A DNA stretch of 64,000 nucleotides from Phallusia mammillata (GCA_003260075.1 QLIY01000115.1:27568-91567), one strand, 5' to 3'. Numbered from the stretch's first letter, positions 36,571-50,647 are shown. Numbers and translations are program-made. Notes: a model not told the origin generated them from the letters alone.

Positions 36571-39500
36571 ATGCAGCAGCAACCACTCACAGCAGGAAGG
36601 TATAAACTTCTACTACCATGTCATGTGATTCGGCCTGAGGATCGAGTTGAAACCTCATCAGGTGATCGGAGTGGGCCTGCAACACCACAGCAAGCAAAAA
36701 CTTCAGGACCTGTACAGCCTGGTGGAGCAGTAAGCCATGTTGTTAAAATAAATTTAAATTTGTTGTACTAAATGAGTTGCACCAGATTTACAGGTCAATA
36801 CATACAGATAGTTAATTTATGATTTTGCAGAGATTTACTTTGCCACCTATCACCAATGAAAATGTAGCACATGAAATTGACATTATCAAGCAATATCTAA
36901 AAGACACAGGCATTACTGCAAACATGGCTGACATGACAAAACAACTTCTACAACTTAATGTTTTACCTTACAATCCTTACCCTGGATTTGTGCGCAGATT
37001 TAGGCGGCTTGCAGAAAGGTATATATATCTGTTATCTGTTTATTGGCAAAGGATTAAGCTGGTCTTTATTGTTGTTAACTCAAGGTTTCATTTGAGAAAG
37101 GAACCATTGCATGACATCAGAAAAAGTATTGATTGTGTTGCCACAAAACTGGGTGAAACTGTTTTATCATCAGTGAAGACTAAAAATGGAAGTAGCTTTT
37201 GGGGTTTGGAACATATTGTGTCCCATGTTAATCCCAAGATTCTTGAAGCTTGTTTTGAACCAATCCAATCATCAACTGTATCAAATGAACATGTTTCACA
37301 AGAAACAAATCAACAAGTACATATTTTTTCTAGTTTTAATACTTAAGCCATAAGCAATTATTGATATTTGTCTCTTGAAGCAAGTTAAACACAAGTTGCC
37401 TAATAACGTTTAGGAATGTTGTGGAGACTTTGCACAAATTAGGTTTCATCTTATTACACCATGTTGAAATTTAAAATGTGTGTGACCAAATTTCAATGTG
37501 TTAAAATCGATCATATTCTAATTGCAGATATCGTTGTTGGTTTCCTTGTCTGGGCCATGTGTTTTTAAAGGGTCGATTTGTAATAACTGGACCCAAGTTG
37601 AACTGAAAGTTGGTGTTGTAGTGACAAGTCAGGATTTTTCTGTGGCTGGCAAATACTTTTCACTTACCCTTGTCGAGGATTTTAAACACATTGAATCATC
37701 CAACAAGCACTGTTTGCTTGGTAGGCTTTTTAATTGGACTATTTTTATTTTGGTCATGAAAAGACATAGATTTTAGTGATGTATATTTCTTACTTATTTT
37801 CTAACAATACAGCATCCTTGTAATATACAACAAACCCTTAACATTTTTATTCCTATTAGTTTTATGTTTCTATAGATTTAATAGTACCAGTGGAAGATGA
37901 ACATGGTTGGACCTCTCGCGCTTTTGGTCGTTCAGACATTGAATCTATAGTATCTGATACTTCACCTGTTGAAGATGAGATCAAACGCCTCATTGTTCAT
38001 GCTGTTATGTCAAAGAAAAGAATCACATTAAACTTCTTGCTTTGCCAAACATCAAAGTCTTCGGCGTCTAAAACATACATTCCAGCAACAAAAACCTATT
38101 ATTTGTTGTTTTTACAGACTCCTGTAAATTCACAAGGCAATTTTCAAGCAAGGTTTGCTATGCCTAAAAAAGTAGTTGCTATAAAGACATGAAAAAATGA
38201 CAATAAATTCTATTACACAATATAAATTTTGTTATATAGTGAATTCTAACATTCATATTTCAATTGAAATGTGAATATTTTGAATTTGGGTAACTCTCAT
38301 ATCCAAATCAATCTACTTCTTGCAACCAACATAAGCTTTTGATGCATATATATATCATTTTGTGTTGTTTAATCAATGTTTATTTTTAACAGTCAACCTC
38401 GCTTAGTAGTTTCAACTTTGCCTTTCCAAGCATTACATGAGGGTGTGTTCTTGGACCGAGGCCAAGCAGAACAATATCTGGCAACTTTCCAAAAGTACTA
38501 CAGTCCTGGTGGACAACCTCAACCTACTGCAGGAAAAAAACGATCAAAAATTGATCCCATGCACACAGAAATGATGGGACCAATTATACAAGTAGGAAAA
38601 ATAGAATTGAAATAAAATCTATAAAAAAATTAGATGTTAACAATACCCTATCAGCTATTGCCTTATGGTTAGAAACTTGAATTATGGGAGTTGACCAAAA
38701 AAATCAATAACTTTTAATAGAAAAGTGTATGGTAACTTTTTGGTAGAAGTGCTACTCGGTATTAGGGTATTGTTTTCTCACTGTGGACAAAAAAAGTGGC
38801 AGTTTTATTCTGTTTTGTGACATACTTGGCTCAAAGAAAAAATGGTAATAAAAAGAAGTGTATATTTTATTAATATCTGTTTTGATACACTATCTGTTGG
38901 CTTCACTTTTGAAATACTGGACTAACAGCTGGTGATTAAGTGTCATCCTTTTCTTAAAAGATTTTTTTGCTTTTCTAATATTAGGCCTGGCAGATGAAGA
39001 TTGCAAGCTTGATTCTTGAACACTCAATGTTTTCTGTCGTGCATTACTTGTTTCTGCTTACTCTTGCACAAACTCGGGCCAAGTCATTTGCAAAACAAAC
39101 AGAAGAAGGTCTAGTAGTACAGGTAAATTTAAATATTCTGAAAGTATGAAAGTCTGAGGTTTATAAGTCTACAATACCTACCCTGAACATGAACAACATA
39201 CCTAAAGTTATTAAACAAAACGATGACATTAAATTTTTTAAAACATGAAGAAGCCTAATTGTGCATTTCTTATTCTTACCATTTGCAAAATAGTTTTACT
39301 TTGTGACTTTATTCTTGATTAATTTTATAGATTTGTCGGCTGTACAGAGGAACTGGTGCGAAATTGAAATGTGCATCTTTTCTTCATCCTGTCATTACAC
39401 AACTTCTCACATCTGTGGATGAAAATATTTTAATATTAGCTGACAGAATGATTGCAAAATATAAGGACTTATTGCTTGAGGTTGCTGACCCTGAACTGTA

Positions 39501-42500
39501 AGTATTTTTCTGGTATTACATGGTTTAGGTTGTAAAATATTTGTTTTCTGTATTGGTCCCATGTTTAAGTTACATACTGAGTTTGTGTCACTACTGGGCT
39601 AGTATATTAAAAAAAAATATACATATATTTTTTTTTCAGGGATTTTTTTTAGTAGTTTATTGAAACTTTATGCAAAACTTTCTTTCCTAGGTGTGCAAGA
39701 TCATCAGAAACACAATCCCTAAAGCACCTGATTGAATGTGTGATGCCAACCCCTGAAAATGAAGCTCATTTTCATTCCACAGTTCTTAATAGCAAACTTG
39801 AAGAACTTAATTATGTGGTGACTTGCGTTGTGTTGGGATTTAGTGAAGATGCTATTGAACTGTCACCTGCTATCAAGGTGTGGTTTTTACTGTTACATGT
39901 TGCCTTCTATTTTTCTACGGTCACATACTACCTACGGTTTTGGTGTGGTACTGGGTGAAAAAGTTTTAAACATAAACTTTATGCATGTAATTGAAACCGG
40001 GTAGGTTGCTCTCTTCTCCTATTTTGACAGCCACATCCTAATTTGTTGAATTGGAACGCGGCTTTTCATTACATTGCAGACTTTTTTTCCATGATATAAA
40101 CCATAATTACTACACTTTAGAGTTTAGACCCTGTTTTTTTTCCCTTTTTTAACTGTTTTTCCCCCCACTGAAACAACTTTTCCCAGGCTGCAAAATCTCA
40201 ACTGGACTCAACGTTTCCGCATCTTGTACCAAAATTTCCACCAATGGATAATCCTGGAAATGTTCAATATGGGATCAAAAACACAGCTTGGCCACAAGTC
40301 GATAAAATGAGTAAGATAAAAGTAGCAATAATAGCGTTGTTTGCTGTTGAAAACATTCAAATTTACGGAACTAATGAACCGCCGGTAAATAAACACAATA
40401 AAAAGATATTAAACCAAGTAGGATAAAAAAGAGTACGATAAAACTGTTTTTTTTTTCGTTGCCAGAAATCAACAAGCAAGTTAGCGTCGCTACGTCACAA
40501 GCGCCTAAAGCGGTTGCGTCACACCTGGCTATGATGCAATACTGTGCTGACATAAGGATGGACGAAGTGTGGAGAGCATTGTATGAGAGCCTTCTACTTG
40601 TGCAAGACTATCTTCCACCCAATCCATATCCTATACTCGTCTCGCACTTACGAAAGGCAAACATGAGGTTTGGAAAACCAAAATACAATAAAAACACAAT
40701 TTTGTGTCGTGATATAAAATACATAAACACTATATATATTGTTTATGTACAACGGGCGTGTTGGACAGGAAGAGGCATTTTTATTCTTTTTCATTTGGTT
40801 TGTCAACTTAATAGACGGTTTTGGTGAAATACTGAACGGTTGGTTGTTAAAAAGCATGTTTGGAAAAAACGTCGGGTCACTCTGTTCTTAAATCTATTGT
40901 TTTTGTTTTTTTTGTCAAAATACTTCCCGGTTGGTTGTGAACTTGCTTTGAAACTTATTAGGTTTTTTTAAGTAAGCATGTGTGGTCATACGTCGCAATT
41001 TTGATTCACGTTTAGTGTGCAGTCATTCTTCGAGGCAGATGCGACATCTGTAAAGCGAATGGTGCAGAGGAAAATTGTTGCATTGGAAGGTTCCAAGGAA
41101 TTGATGACTGTTACAGGATCCAACGCATTTGCACTAAGTTAGTTGAAAATAAAAGTGTTTTTAACTTAATTACCTATATTTTTTAAATACGGTACACGTT
41201 GTTGGCAAAAAACATAGCATTGTTACATTAATCTTTAAATTAACTACGCTTGCCAAAATATTTGCTTTATTTTGTTGCTTTTTTATTGGTGTTAAGTTAA
41301 AAACAACAAAAAATACATGTTTATTTTGTTGCTGAAGTCTATTTGTTTTATTCAGAAGCGTCCTTAACTCTTCTTGGTCCACTTGGATATCGACAATCAT
41401 TTGAAATTGCAAGTAAAGTTGTCTTAACTCCGCCAGGTGAGGCGGTATCAGGTCAACCCATACAAGTGGGACCAATGCAGGTAGACCCCAAATAAACAAA
41501 CTTGTATTGTTGTGTTCACTGGATGAAGATTAGTTTGTGTACACGTAGCGCCATATATATGAAACCACAAGTTTTGGCTAAAACTACACAAACATAAAGA
41601 CATGGTACAGAGGCAAAGACACATGGTGTTCTAAGTTAAATTTAATTTCGGTGAAAGCGATCATCACTTGAAAATCCGACTACTGGAATAAACTATGAAA
41701 GTAGTTGAAAATTAAGCTAGCCATGTGCAGGTCGCTTCTTGTGGAGGTCTACTTCCACCAACTATTCACTTCGGAACAGTTTCCCCATACCTGAAGTCTG
41801 TAGATGTGGATGAACATTGTTTTGTAAGGGGGCCTAGCGACAAGACGCATCACGCTGCCAATGTGCTGGCCAATATAGGTAATTGTCAATAATTGTCAAA
41901 AATTACTAATTGATACATGTTGCAAAAACTAAATGTATTAATTGTTCTCAAGATCTTTTTTTATTTCCCAACAAACTTGAGTGTCGTTGGCCACACTCAC
42001 CGATACAGCCTATTTCTTTTTACCAGCTTATGAGACCTTACAACCCCAAAAAGTGTGCAGTGTCTGCAGCCTACTTATCATTTTTTACTTTAGTTTTGAC
42101 ACATCTACGTGATTTACGAAGCAAAGGAATTTTGCCCCATCAAGCTCGTTTCGGTGGCATCGTAATGAAACTCAACAATCTAACTTCAAGTGCAGCCACA
42201 AGGTAAGAGAGTAAACGTCTCTCCATAAATGCCAGTGGTCACTAAAACTGAACGATAAACATTTGAAGACACCCCACACGTTGCTACCAGTTTACACCCA
42301 AAACAAGATTATTATTATAAACTGTAAAGAATACTTTGTGCTGCAAAGTCATTTAAAACAAGTAGAGGTTGGAGTGGTGAGTTCTTACCCCAGAAAAGGT
42401 GACCTGAATGGAAAGTCAAAACCAACCTTTTCTGCATGATTCCAATTTAACAATTCATTTTCCAATTTAACATTACATTTTACAGATTTGAGAGTGAGTT

Positions 42501-44606
42501 CAACGCAGCGATTGATGGGAACCACCCCATCCACGTAGAGTTGTACTATCCGCTCGATTGGAGATATATCCTCATCAAAAAACGTATACTTGCCTATTAT
42601 GTTACCGAGACCAATGAAAGGTCAGTTTTACTCTCAAGAGGGGACTAATTTTAACTTGTCAATTTCGCTTACTCCTGACTGTATGGAGTGGTTTTTAATT
42701 TTCTTGGTTATTTTAATGGAACCTTTGGTCCGCAGGGTCGCTACTCTTTTCCGTCTTCCCGAGGGCATAGAAGATTTCCGCTCCTCCATTGTTTTTTTGC
42801 ATCCAGCTGACGCACGATATTGCGTCAAACAAATTCCCATCGCAGCACTTCCGCAAGATGTCGCAACTGTGCGGTACTGGCGATCACGTGACTGGCCGGC
42901 TTTGGTAACTCACTTGGTTACGCGCGCACAGCACCTTTTAGCTGAAGGCGTCGCTACCAAACGGAGGACTGTGATTGGTTCGCAGGCTGGCCAATCAGAC
43001 ACCAACTCACTGTTGGCGTTTTGTTGGAGGTATCACAGCGGAATACCAGGACAGGTACCATACTGGGCATCTTGGAAAACTGTACGATTGTGTGATTGCT
43101 AAATGTTAAGCAAACATTTGAAGTTAATTTGTAGTATTTTTTTGAATTGGTAGAAACACAATTAGATAGACTTACGAACTATTTGTTATGATGACTTTAT
43201 GTTATCATTTTTCACTAATAAGTTATGGTGCTACATTTACTCTTGTAGATTGATTACTTGCGATGTCTAAATTCCGCGATCGAGTCAGTAATGAGTTTCG
43301 GTGTGGAAGCCACAGAGGAAGGCGCACAAATTTCTTCGGCTATGGATCAAGCACTGGTCGAGAAAATGATTGTTCAATTTAAGTAAGCCTTTATTTTACT
43401 TCACTTTTCGAGAGATTTATGTGTATTTAGAGATTTTTGAATGCTTTGTCCACAATTATACAGTTGACGAGGTGGTGGCTGTATGTCGACGCTTTATCGC
43501 CACTGAGTAAATCACAAAGATGTAAATTTGGCTACGCATGGTAGTAAACCAAAATGATTATTATGCATAAGATTGGAATATTATGTATAAAATCCTGAAA
43601 GAGTTTCAATCTTGTGTTCAGTGTTCAGCTAAAATACTTGGTCAATGCCTTAAGTTGTTGGAGTAATTATGTACTCCGTGCCGAGTGTTCCCACCTGATA
43701 CCGTTGTTAATCTGTCGAGTAGTTAAAGTGTGGACGTTTGCTCAACAAAGTTTCGGTTTGAGCATCGTAAAACACACTTTGTTATGCAATGTGCGGAAGG
43801 ACATAAACCTCTGTGACAATACAAAACGTGGCGAGTAACGTGTTTAAACGTCCTAACTTGTAAGTGATAATACAAGAAGAAAAGGTCTAAAGAAGCTGCA
43901 TTGTCAGGTGGAAGATGAACGAGATCATCTCCCAAGGTTCTTCTCTAGCCGGAGCTTCCTTTGCGTTTTTACTCAGATCAAAGATGGACATCGTTGCGTT
44001 CAAAGACCCGAATTCGAACGCGCTGTTTGTGAAATTTGACAGAGAGGTTCGTGGCTGATATAAGTAGCAGGTTGTAAGGTGGAATTTGATTCCGGTTTCG
44101 AGGTGACATTGCCGCGGGCATCCGATGGAATTGTAATAACCCGCGCAAAAAATGTTTTTTGTCGGGGATAAAATAGGCATAAGAGAGCTTGAACGCTGCT
44201 TATATACAGAAAATGTTTTTGAACCTCGAACCCCGCGTTCATTTTACTGGCGCCTAATATGTTTGTCTTACTCACAGTAGAATAAAATATATTTAACGGC
44301 TTAAGAGTGTTTTGTAAAATAGGACCTAACGTACAAACACAAACAGTTCCTAACAGGCTGTATTTTGTGTTTTCCTGAAAAGCGTTAACAACAACCCACT
44401 AGAAGTAATGAAAGTGTACAGAAATTCCAGTTGGTTGTTATCTATTCTCCTTTGTCTAAACGTTGCATTTTTTGCAGTCGTTGCAGATTTTGCGGGAAGT
44501 GAACGGATACTTGTTGGCAATTCGTAACGCAACTGCACAGGATTTGATGCTCGCCTCTTCCACCGTGCTACAATATGTGAAAAAACAAATGCAAGCGGTT
44601 TTGTGA
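36571..44606 (+). CDS. Large unrecognised protein, 20 exons
   Basis: Exons 36571 (or 36577)-36729, 36831-37018, 37085-37316, 37528-37720, 37876-38152, 38393-38591, 38985-39122, 39331-39497, 39691-39877, 40187-40310, 40466-40667, 41016-41137, 41356-41480, 41731-41878, 42094-42202, 42486-42620, 42736-43054, 43249-43382, 43908-44046 and 44478-44606. All junctions are GT-AG and phases close to about 1,140 residues, or about 1,300 if the 31403-32072 exons belong. The sequence is mostly helical. Two segments share a pattern: a helix, then LPYNPYPGFVRRFRRLAE (exon 2) and LPPNPYPILVSHLRKAN (exon 11). This resembles short docking (RIIa/Dpy-30-like) motifs of ciliary proteins. That resemblance is weak and no family is assigned. 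AATAAA follows the stop by about 100 bp. Confidence 0.8.
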
Positions 44607-44703
44607 ACCGAAATTTACCTTTTACTTTGTGTGATAAGTGCTTCAATATTTTCTTCAATATTGTGGAAAAGTGATATGATTTTTAGTTCTTTGTATTTTG
44701 TTT

Positions 44704-44709
44704 AATAAA
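44704..44709 (+). terminator. Polyadenylation signal of the 36571-44606 gene
   Basis: Canonical AATAAA 97 bp downstream of the TGA. Confidence 0.6.
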
Positions 44710-44994
44710 TTTTTATTTTTTTACTTTTTTGTTAATAATGTTGTTTTACGCACTTTTGTGACTGTTTCACAAAGAGTATATTTGTGCTCGAGTGTCTTCT
44801 ATCGTAACGCGTGGGTTATGTTTACGTTTTGTAGAGAACGACCTATGTTACATATTTGGTTTTTACACTGCCAATACGGGATAGAAATTTATTGATAGAA
44901 AACATAATCACATAAAAATAGAAGGCACTGTTCACAAATGGTATCAACTATACCCGCTACAACCTATACATGTTTCTGTACACATGGACACACT

Positions 44995-45157
44995 CAGGTT
45001 TTTTTTAAGGTTTGGTTTGGGTGACCGCTAAGTAGTTTTAAGAGACCGCAAGTGTTTCATTTAAATACCAAAAAATAGCCATTTCCAAATTTTGGGAAAC
45101 CGCTGGAGAAATTTGGGGGACCGTTTCGGTCCCCCAAAACACCTTAAAAAAACACTG
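44995..45157. mobile_element. hAT MITE, copy 1
   Basis: 163 bp with terminal inverted repeats (CAGGTTTTTTTTAAGG left; CCTTAAAAAAACACTG right), flanked by a perfect 8-bp duplication GACACACT (44987-44994 and 45158-45165). The internal sequence includes GGTGACCGCTAAGTAG and GGGGGACCGTTTCGG. It is the inverse-orientation sibling of the element at 57390. Confidence 0.92.
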
Positions 45158-45217
45158 GACACACTACGCATGGTTCAAACAGTCGTACTATGGTTTTGCT
45201 TGGTTCAGGCGCCGGTA

Positions 45218-46934
45218 TCAAACATTGCTTAACGCCATTCTGGCAATATACCCTTGCTTGATACGGTAATAAGTTCCACAAGATAAAGCAATGAAGAGTA
45301 TTGACATTCCAATCCAGGACAAATGAAACGAGTATCCAAATGTCGGCTCTAGACTCGATCGTGACATAACAAACCGGTATAGCTTCATCATTCCCGGAAA
45401 GTTGCGCATTTTTCGTGCTGATCTTTTGACTCTTCCCACAGGTCCACCAACCGACACTAATACGTCGTTTTCACCTAATGGCGTTGGAAACCAAGGACTT
45501 CCAACGTCAGCTAAAAGCAGATCTCCGATTTCAGGTAACAAGAGGTCTAACAGTTCAGAAATGTTTTTGTTTGAATATTCGTCTGTAGTTGTGGGAAGAT
45601 CGGTGACATTGACGGGTGGATCGGTTGTGATTGGAATAATGCCCGCACTTCCGAACTCAAAACCTGGCGGCAAGTTGGGAGTTAAAAAGTCTTCTGCCGT
45701 ATCCCTGTCTATACCAGCAAGCGCACTGCCCACATCAAGAAGGAAATCGCGCCCGCTTTGGATTGCTCGAACCTTGAGAGTGGTGTACATCGAAAGGCCG
45801 CTCAACAGAAGTACAACTGAAACAAATGCGCGTTTTGATCTCATGTGAGTATAGTTCATAGGATAAACTAATTACTGCAACACGCCGCAGGATTTCTTTA
45901 TTTATACGTTGAGCATTGTAGAATTGTAAACGACTCTTAAACCAAAATTTCTACCACAGGTGTGTCTGTTTGTTTTCTGTATACTTACAACTGACGGCGA
46001 GAATGACTGTTCCAACAATTCCTCTCTTCATCGTAATTTGGTTTGTCTTCGGATCCCTTTCGACAGAATGACAAGCTCCAACGATAAATATTAATTCGGC
46101 GAACAAAGCGCCTACACCACCAATCAACAGCAAGCCTGCCACCACGCGGATTTGTTTCGAACGTTTTTCAACTGTGTACAACCACATGTAAATGTCTTAG
46201 GTTAAGCGTGAAATAAATATACGGAGCCATATGTCATACTTAAGTTTTTTGCTTTACACAGGCCAGTTTATCATTGAAAACGAAACTGACAAAGTGCGTG
46301 TTCTATTAACTTTTGGTCTTCCGAAAGCCGGGTAACACTTACGTGGCGTGACAATGTACGTCATATCTGCATTCTCTTCCACTCCGATAAAAAACAAGCC
46401 CTGCTGCATGCACATGAACTCTTTCTTGTCATCCGTTTTAACAACATTCTTCTCTGCTCTTTCTCGTCGCTTGAAAGGCCCAAACCCCGGTGGCGGTGGT
46501 GGGGGTTGGTGAAGTTTTTCACTCAGACAAGCCTACAAATATCAGGTTACAATATTGATTACACGTGTTAGCACATTTTTGGAAATCATGAAGCTAAATG
46601 ATTCAAGTTAAAAGCATAAAAATGTATTCACCATGCGTTTCAAGGGTAAACTAGTATCGATCAGCAAACTGCTCAGGATAGAAGAGCGCATTATTGTTAA
46701 ATGTAACCTGAAAGTAAGATATGAGACTTATGTTGCGTTATATCTTGAATACCACACCTGAACCAGCAACGCTAAAATGTTCTCCACACTGCTGTTATTG
46801 ATATTTTATCGTAAAATATAGATTTTCACAACCAAACTTACCTTAACCATGCATGGGGCCACCACTCCAGCGATCACAAACCCCATTCCTATCGTAATTA
46901 ATGACGCAATAATGGAGAATAATCGCTTCGACAT
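45218..46934 (-). CDS. Predicted four-pass membrane protein, family unrecognised
   Basis: Model of 384 residues: exons 46934-46842, a 14-nt microexon 46771-46758, 46707-46632, 46532-46343, 46171-45989, 45816-45218. Without the microexon the phases do not close; with it they do. Hydrophobic segments are near the N-terminus (LFSIIASLITIGMGFVIAGVV), in exon 5 (VVAGLLLIGGVGALFAELIF, then a second starting GTVILAVS and continuing into exon 6) and near the C-terminus (LSWIGMSILFIALSCG). Loop 1 has a polyproline run and a Cys-containing GLFFIG stretch. Loop 2 is long, acidic, with N-glycosylation sites (NVT, NIS) and a dibasic VKRSAR. The topology resembles the claudin/PMP22/TMEM superfamily, but I cannot confirm the family. 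Confidence 0.7.
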
Positions 46935-48979
46935 CTTGCAACCCTTGCAGTGTTGATCTGCTTGTAACTTAAATCAGTTTTAAGCGCCAAAATAACATGA
47001 CCGCCTTAGGCATCCAAAGTGACGCAGTTCCGTTGTGACGTCACGTCGGCTGCGGGTTACTAAAAGTGCTCTGGCCCTGGGGTTAAAACGTTATTTTGGT
47101 GGGAAAATATCTTTATCTGATAATCTTACAAAATTTTAACACAGCATTTGCCGCGCAAACGTATTTTGTAAATTTGTGATTGTAAAGTGTGGAGAAGGAA
47201 AAAAGCTCATATATTCCACTTTTAAGACTGGAGTCGTTTCGTCGTGGAGATTTTAGTCAATCCCGATTTAAACAATTCAACGTGAATTGGGATTGGGAAA
47301 CAAATATAACAGAAAAAGAATTAGTCGTTAAAATATGTGCCATATGTTGGTCATGTGATCGGTCAAAAACTCAAACTAATTGGTAGTTTTGTGGCATAAT
47401 TCGTTGAATGGTAGGCTACGATGGGTTGTTCCAGGTGCACGTGGTGGATTTAACTGAGTCGATATAGGCACTAAAAACGGAACAGATTTTTAGCAGGATT
47501 GCCATCAATTATACCCAGCAGTTTAGTTATGGCGCAGCCACAAGACATCGGTTAGGTGCAATTTTACGAAGTTGCCGTAACTATAGGCTATTTGCCAGGG
47601 CAACTACGAAACGATAATTGTTTAATTTGGGCTAATCATTACGCTACAACTAATTCCAACTTACAGATCTAGATTCTGCTTTACGTAAATTGTTGTTTTA
47701 TTCAATCCTCAACTCCGTAGTACACTCTTGTAAAGGTATTTTCCGGGCCAAAAACGGTTGAAATTCGTCCCAACCAGCTTACTCATACAACATACCTAAA
47801 TATTTCAAAACATCAATATTTTGGCGATAAATGTCAAAATAGTTTTGACATGAACAATTTGGCAAAATCTGCAAAATTATTTGTGACGTATTTAACCCAT
47901 GTGGTGTCACAAACCGGCTGCTGAGCAAAATTCGGCACAACCGTTAAGTCCCCCCAAATGCAACAAATATAATTTCGGGAGCTTTAATATTGTTTGCTGC
48001 CAAATGCTTTACATGCACGTAACCAACATTTATCTACTTGTGTATCCAAACAAGTAAGCAAACGAATACATGTAGTACAAGCAAATTCCGGTTGTTAGCC
48101 AGTGCTGTAGCGTGAAGTAAAAAACGTACATTCTGATTTCAAACATGACGGAGAAAATATAACGGCATTCCAACCAAAAAACGCCCGTTACATGCTTTGC
48201 GATGAATTTATAGTCATTTATTTCTCGACCCAGTGCATTTTGAATAAAAGTTTGTTGTGGATATAAAATGTCTTTTGACGAGCTGCGAGCTTCAAGCGAA
48301 ATGTGGTGTTTTGCGACTGAAAATTGCTACCCTTTGTGTTGCGCCGTCTTTTAACCGGTAGAGGACGTGACTCTATGCGCCCTTGACAGCACAGCAGGGG
48401 CGATCGCTTATATTCCTAGAACGGTTCTCAACGCGCCTTTCCTCGCGCTCAACAACTCCAAGGCACCAAGAGCCAAAATAACGAATTCTTTNNNNNNNNN
48501 NNNNNNNNNNNNNNNNNNNNNNNNNNNNNNNNNNNNNNNNNNNNNNNNNNNNNNNNNNNNNNNNNNNNNNNNNNNNNNNNNNNNNNNNNNNNNNNNNNNN
48601 NNNNNNNNNNNNNNNNNNNNNNNNNNNNNNNNNNNNNNNNNNTTGCGCCCCCCCCCCGGAAACATAGAAAACATAATAATATGTACGATGGCGATGTAAC
48701 ACTTTGCTTAATTTTTAAAGTGATCGCTACAAATTTACTACGGTTTGCAATGATCTCTTTGTGCTTAATCATGCATTGCTGCGTTCATTGATGCATTGCT
48801 ATTATTGTTACGCTCGATTGCGCTCTATTCTATCACATCGCAAAACTGACGAAAGGAAGAGGGGTGCATAAGCCGCTGAACGATTTTACTACGTTTTCAA
48901 TAATCCTGTTTGGACTTACCATTACATTGTTCAAGTTGTGTTATTTGTGATTCCAGTGGATCATACATTCTGATAGAAA
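46935..48979. other. Intergenic with an assembly gap
   Basis: No exon recognised. 48492-48642 is a 151-base gap followed by ten Cs (48648-48657), similar to the other seams. An acceptor-like GTGATTCCAG ends at 48957, 22 bp before the YJU2 start codon. Confidence 0.5.
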
Positions 48980-50647
48980 ATGTCGGAAAGAAAGGTTTTG
49001 AATGTAAGTTGCTTCGAATTGGAAAATACATCATGTGATTTTTAATGTATAGCCGTTCATCCTAAAAGTTTGTATTTCAATGCATACTAACTTCATTTTT
49101 TCCAGAAATACTATCCTCCTGATTATGACCCTTCTAAAATTCCAAAATTGAAAAGAGCCAAAGACAGGCAATATGTTATTCGTGTCATGGCTCCCTTCAA
49201 CATGAGGTAATAAAATGAAATCCTAAAAAGATGTGTATTATATTATAGTTACTTTGAAAAATGAAAATTTTTTTTCATACAGATGCAAAACATGTGGAAA
49301 CTATATTTACAAAGGCACGAAGTTTAATGCACGGATGGAGACTTGTCAAGGGGAAGACTATATTGGGTTGAGAATATATCGCTTCTACATTAAATGCACA
49401 AAATGTGTCGCTGAAATTACCTTCAAGGTATGTATAGTTATAAGTTGTTGTGTGAGGTCTGTATAAATAATCTCTTTGTTTGTGACTAAAATTGATGTTT
49501 AAAAAAGACAGACCCAGAAAACATGGACTATGCCATCGAACATGGAGCAACAAGAAATTTTGAAGCTGAAAAGCTGCTGGAAAAAGAAGAGAAACGAATT
49601 CAAACTCAGCGCGAAGAAGATGAATCTAATCCTATGAAGGTGAGTTGTATATATTTCATTAAGGGCTTCCTTTAAGCTTATATGTATCTATTAGCTAAGC
49701 TTTCCAGAAACCAGGTTTTATCTCATTTTATTTGGGCATTTGCACATAAGATCTATGCCAATACATAATAGATGTTAGAAATCCGAACAAGGGACTCAAA
49801 ACGGGAAATGGAACTGCTGGAAAAGCTAGAAGAACTTAAGGATTTGAATGAAAGACACTTAGGAGTAGATTTTGATGAGATGTTAAGACGAAGACAGGAA
49901 ACTCAGGAAGAGCGGGCTGCAAGAGAAAAAGCAGAAGAAGATGAAGAAATAAGGTGATAAACTAGTTTATTTGTTGAATATGGTACAAGTAAATTAAGTT
50001 TTGGTTGTTTCTTTGTGTACTGCCTGTGTTGCTGTTTATTGTACATTAAATGTGTCTTTGAGTATACAAGATTGACTCTGTTGTTACGAGCAGGAAAATT
50101 TTTGATGATGGAATGATCCGGAGGTTGCAGGATGATGACAGTGATGAAGAAAGTGGACAAACCTCTTCAAACAACAAAAGACCCATACAGGCATCTGAAA
50201 TTCTGACCAATGTAAATATAGCTGTTATTTATTAACCACAAACACCACCAACTTTTTTGCAGTTCAAAAATGTGGTTTTGTTTATAATTTACAACTTGCG
50301 AAAACAACTGATACATTAATGCTGACCAAACCAAAAACTGTATTTTTAGTAGTATTAAATACAAATTCGAAATGGTGTAATATCAATTGAAATGGTTTGT
50401 CAGTAACCTAAGCTTGTTGTGTTTATAGGATGACACCACAGAAGCACCTCCAGCCAAATCCCAAAAAGTGGACCCACAAAAGAAAGCAAGGTCTTTGCTA
50501 GGAATAGTAAAGAGGAAGCCAAAGCCAGTGGTCGCTACAGAGGAGAAAAAAGAATCCAAGTCAGATTCCAATCCCCAACCTTCTGCTGGACTTGGACTGC
50601 TTGGTGGCTATGGCAGTGATAGCAGTAGCAATAGCTCTGACACCTGA
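48980..50647 (+). CDS. YJU2: Splicing factor YJU2 (CCDC94)
   Basis: 306-residue protein in seven exons: 48980-49003, 49106-49206, 49283-49427, 49508-49639, 49772-49953, 50094-50211, 50429-50647; phases close. YJU2 is a step-one spliceosome factor that stabilises branch-site positioning. The N-terminus [20 protein letters not shown] is nearly invariant in the family. Four Cys ([12 protein letters not shown] and KCTKC) form the zinc-binding site, followed by [18 protein letters not shown] and a long charged coiled-coil ([17 protein letters not shown]). The C-terminus is low-complexity, ending in a Gly/Ser-rich tail ([14 protein letters not shown]) that resembles the tails of animal YJU2 proteins. 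Confidence 0.96.

Noticed and set aside
42027-42093. Additional exon (AYETLQPQK...) in the large gene
   Set aside because: It would need a 44-bp intron and breaks phase. Skipping from 41878 directly to 42094 keeps the frame.
45402-45848. 148-codon plus-strand frame
   Set aside because: Exact antisense of the last exon of the four-pass membrane protein gene, whose model is supported by phase-closed exons.
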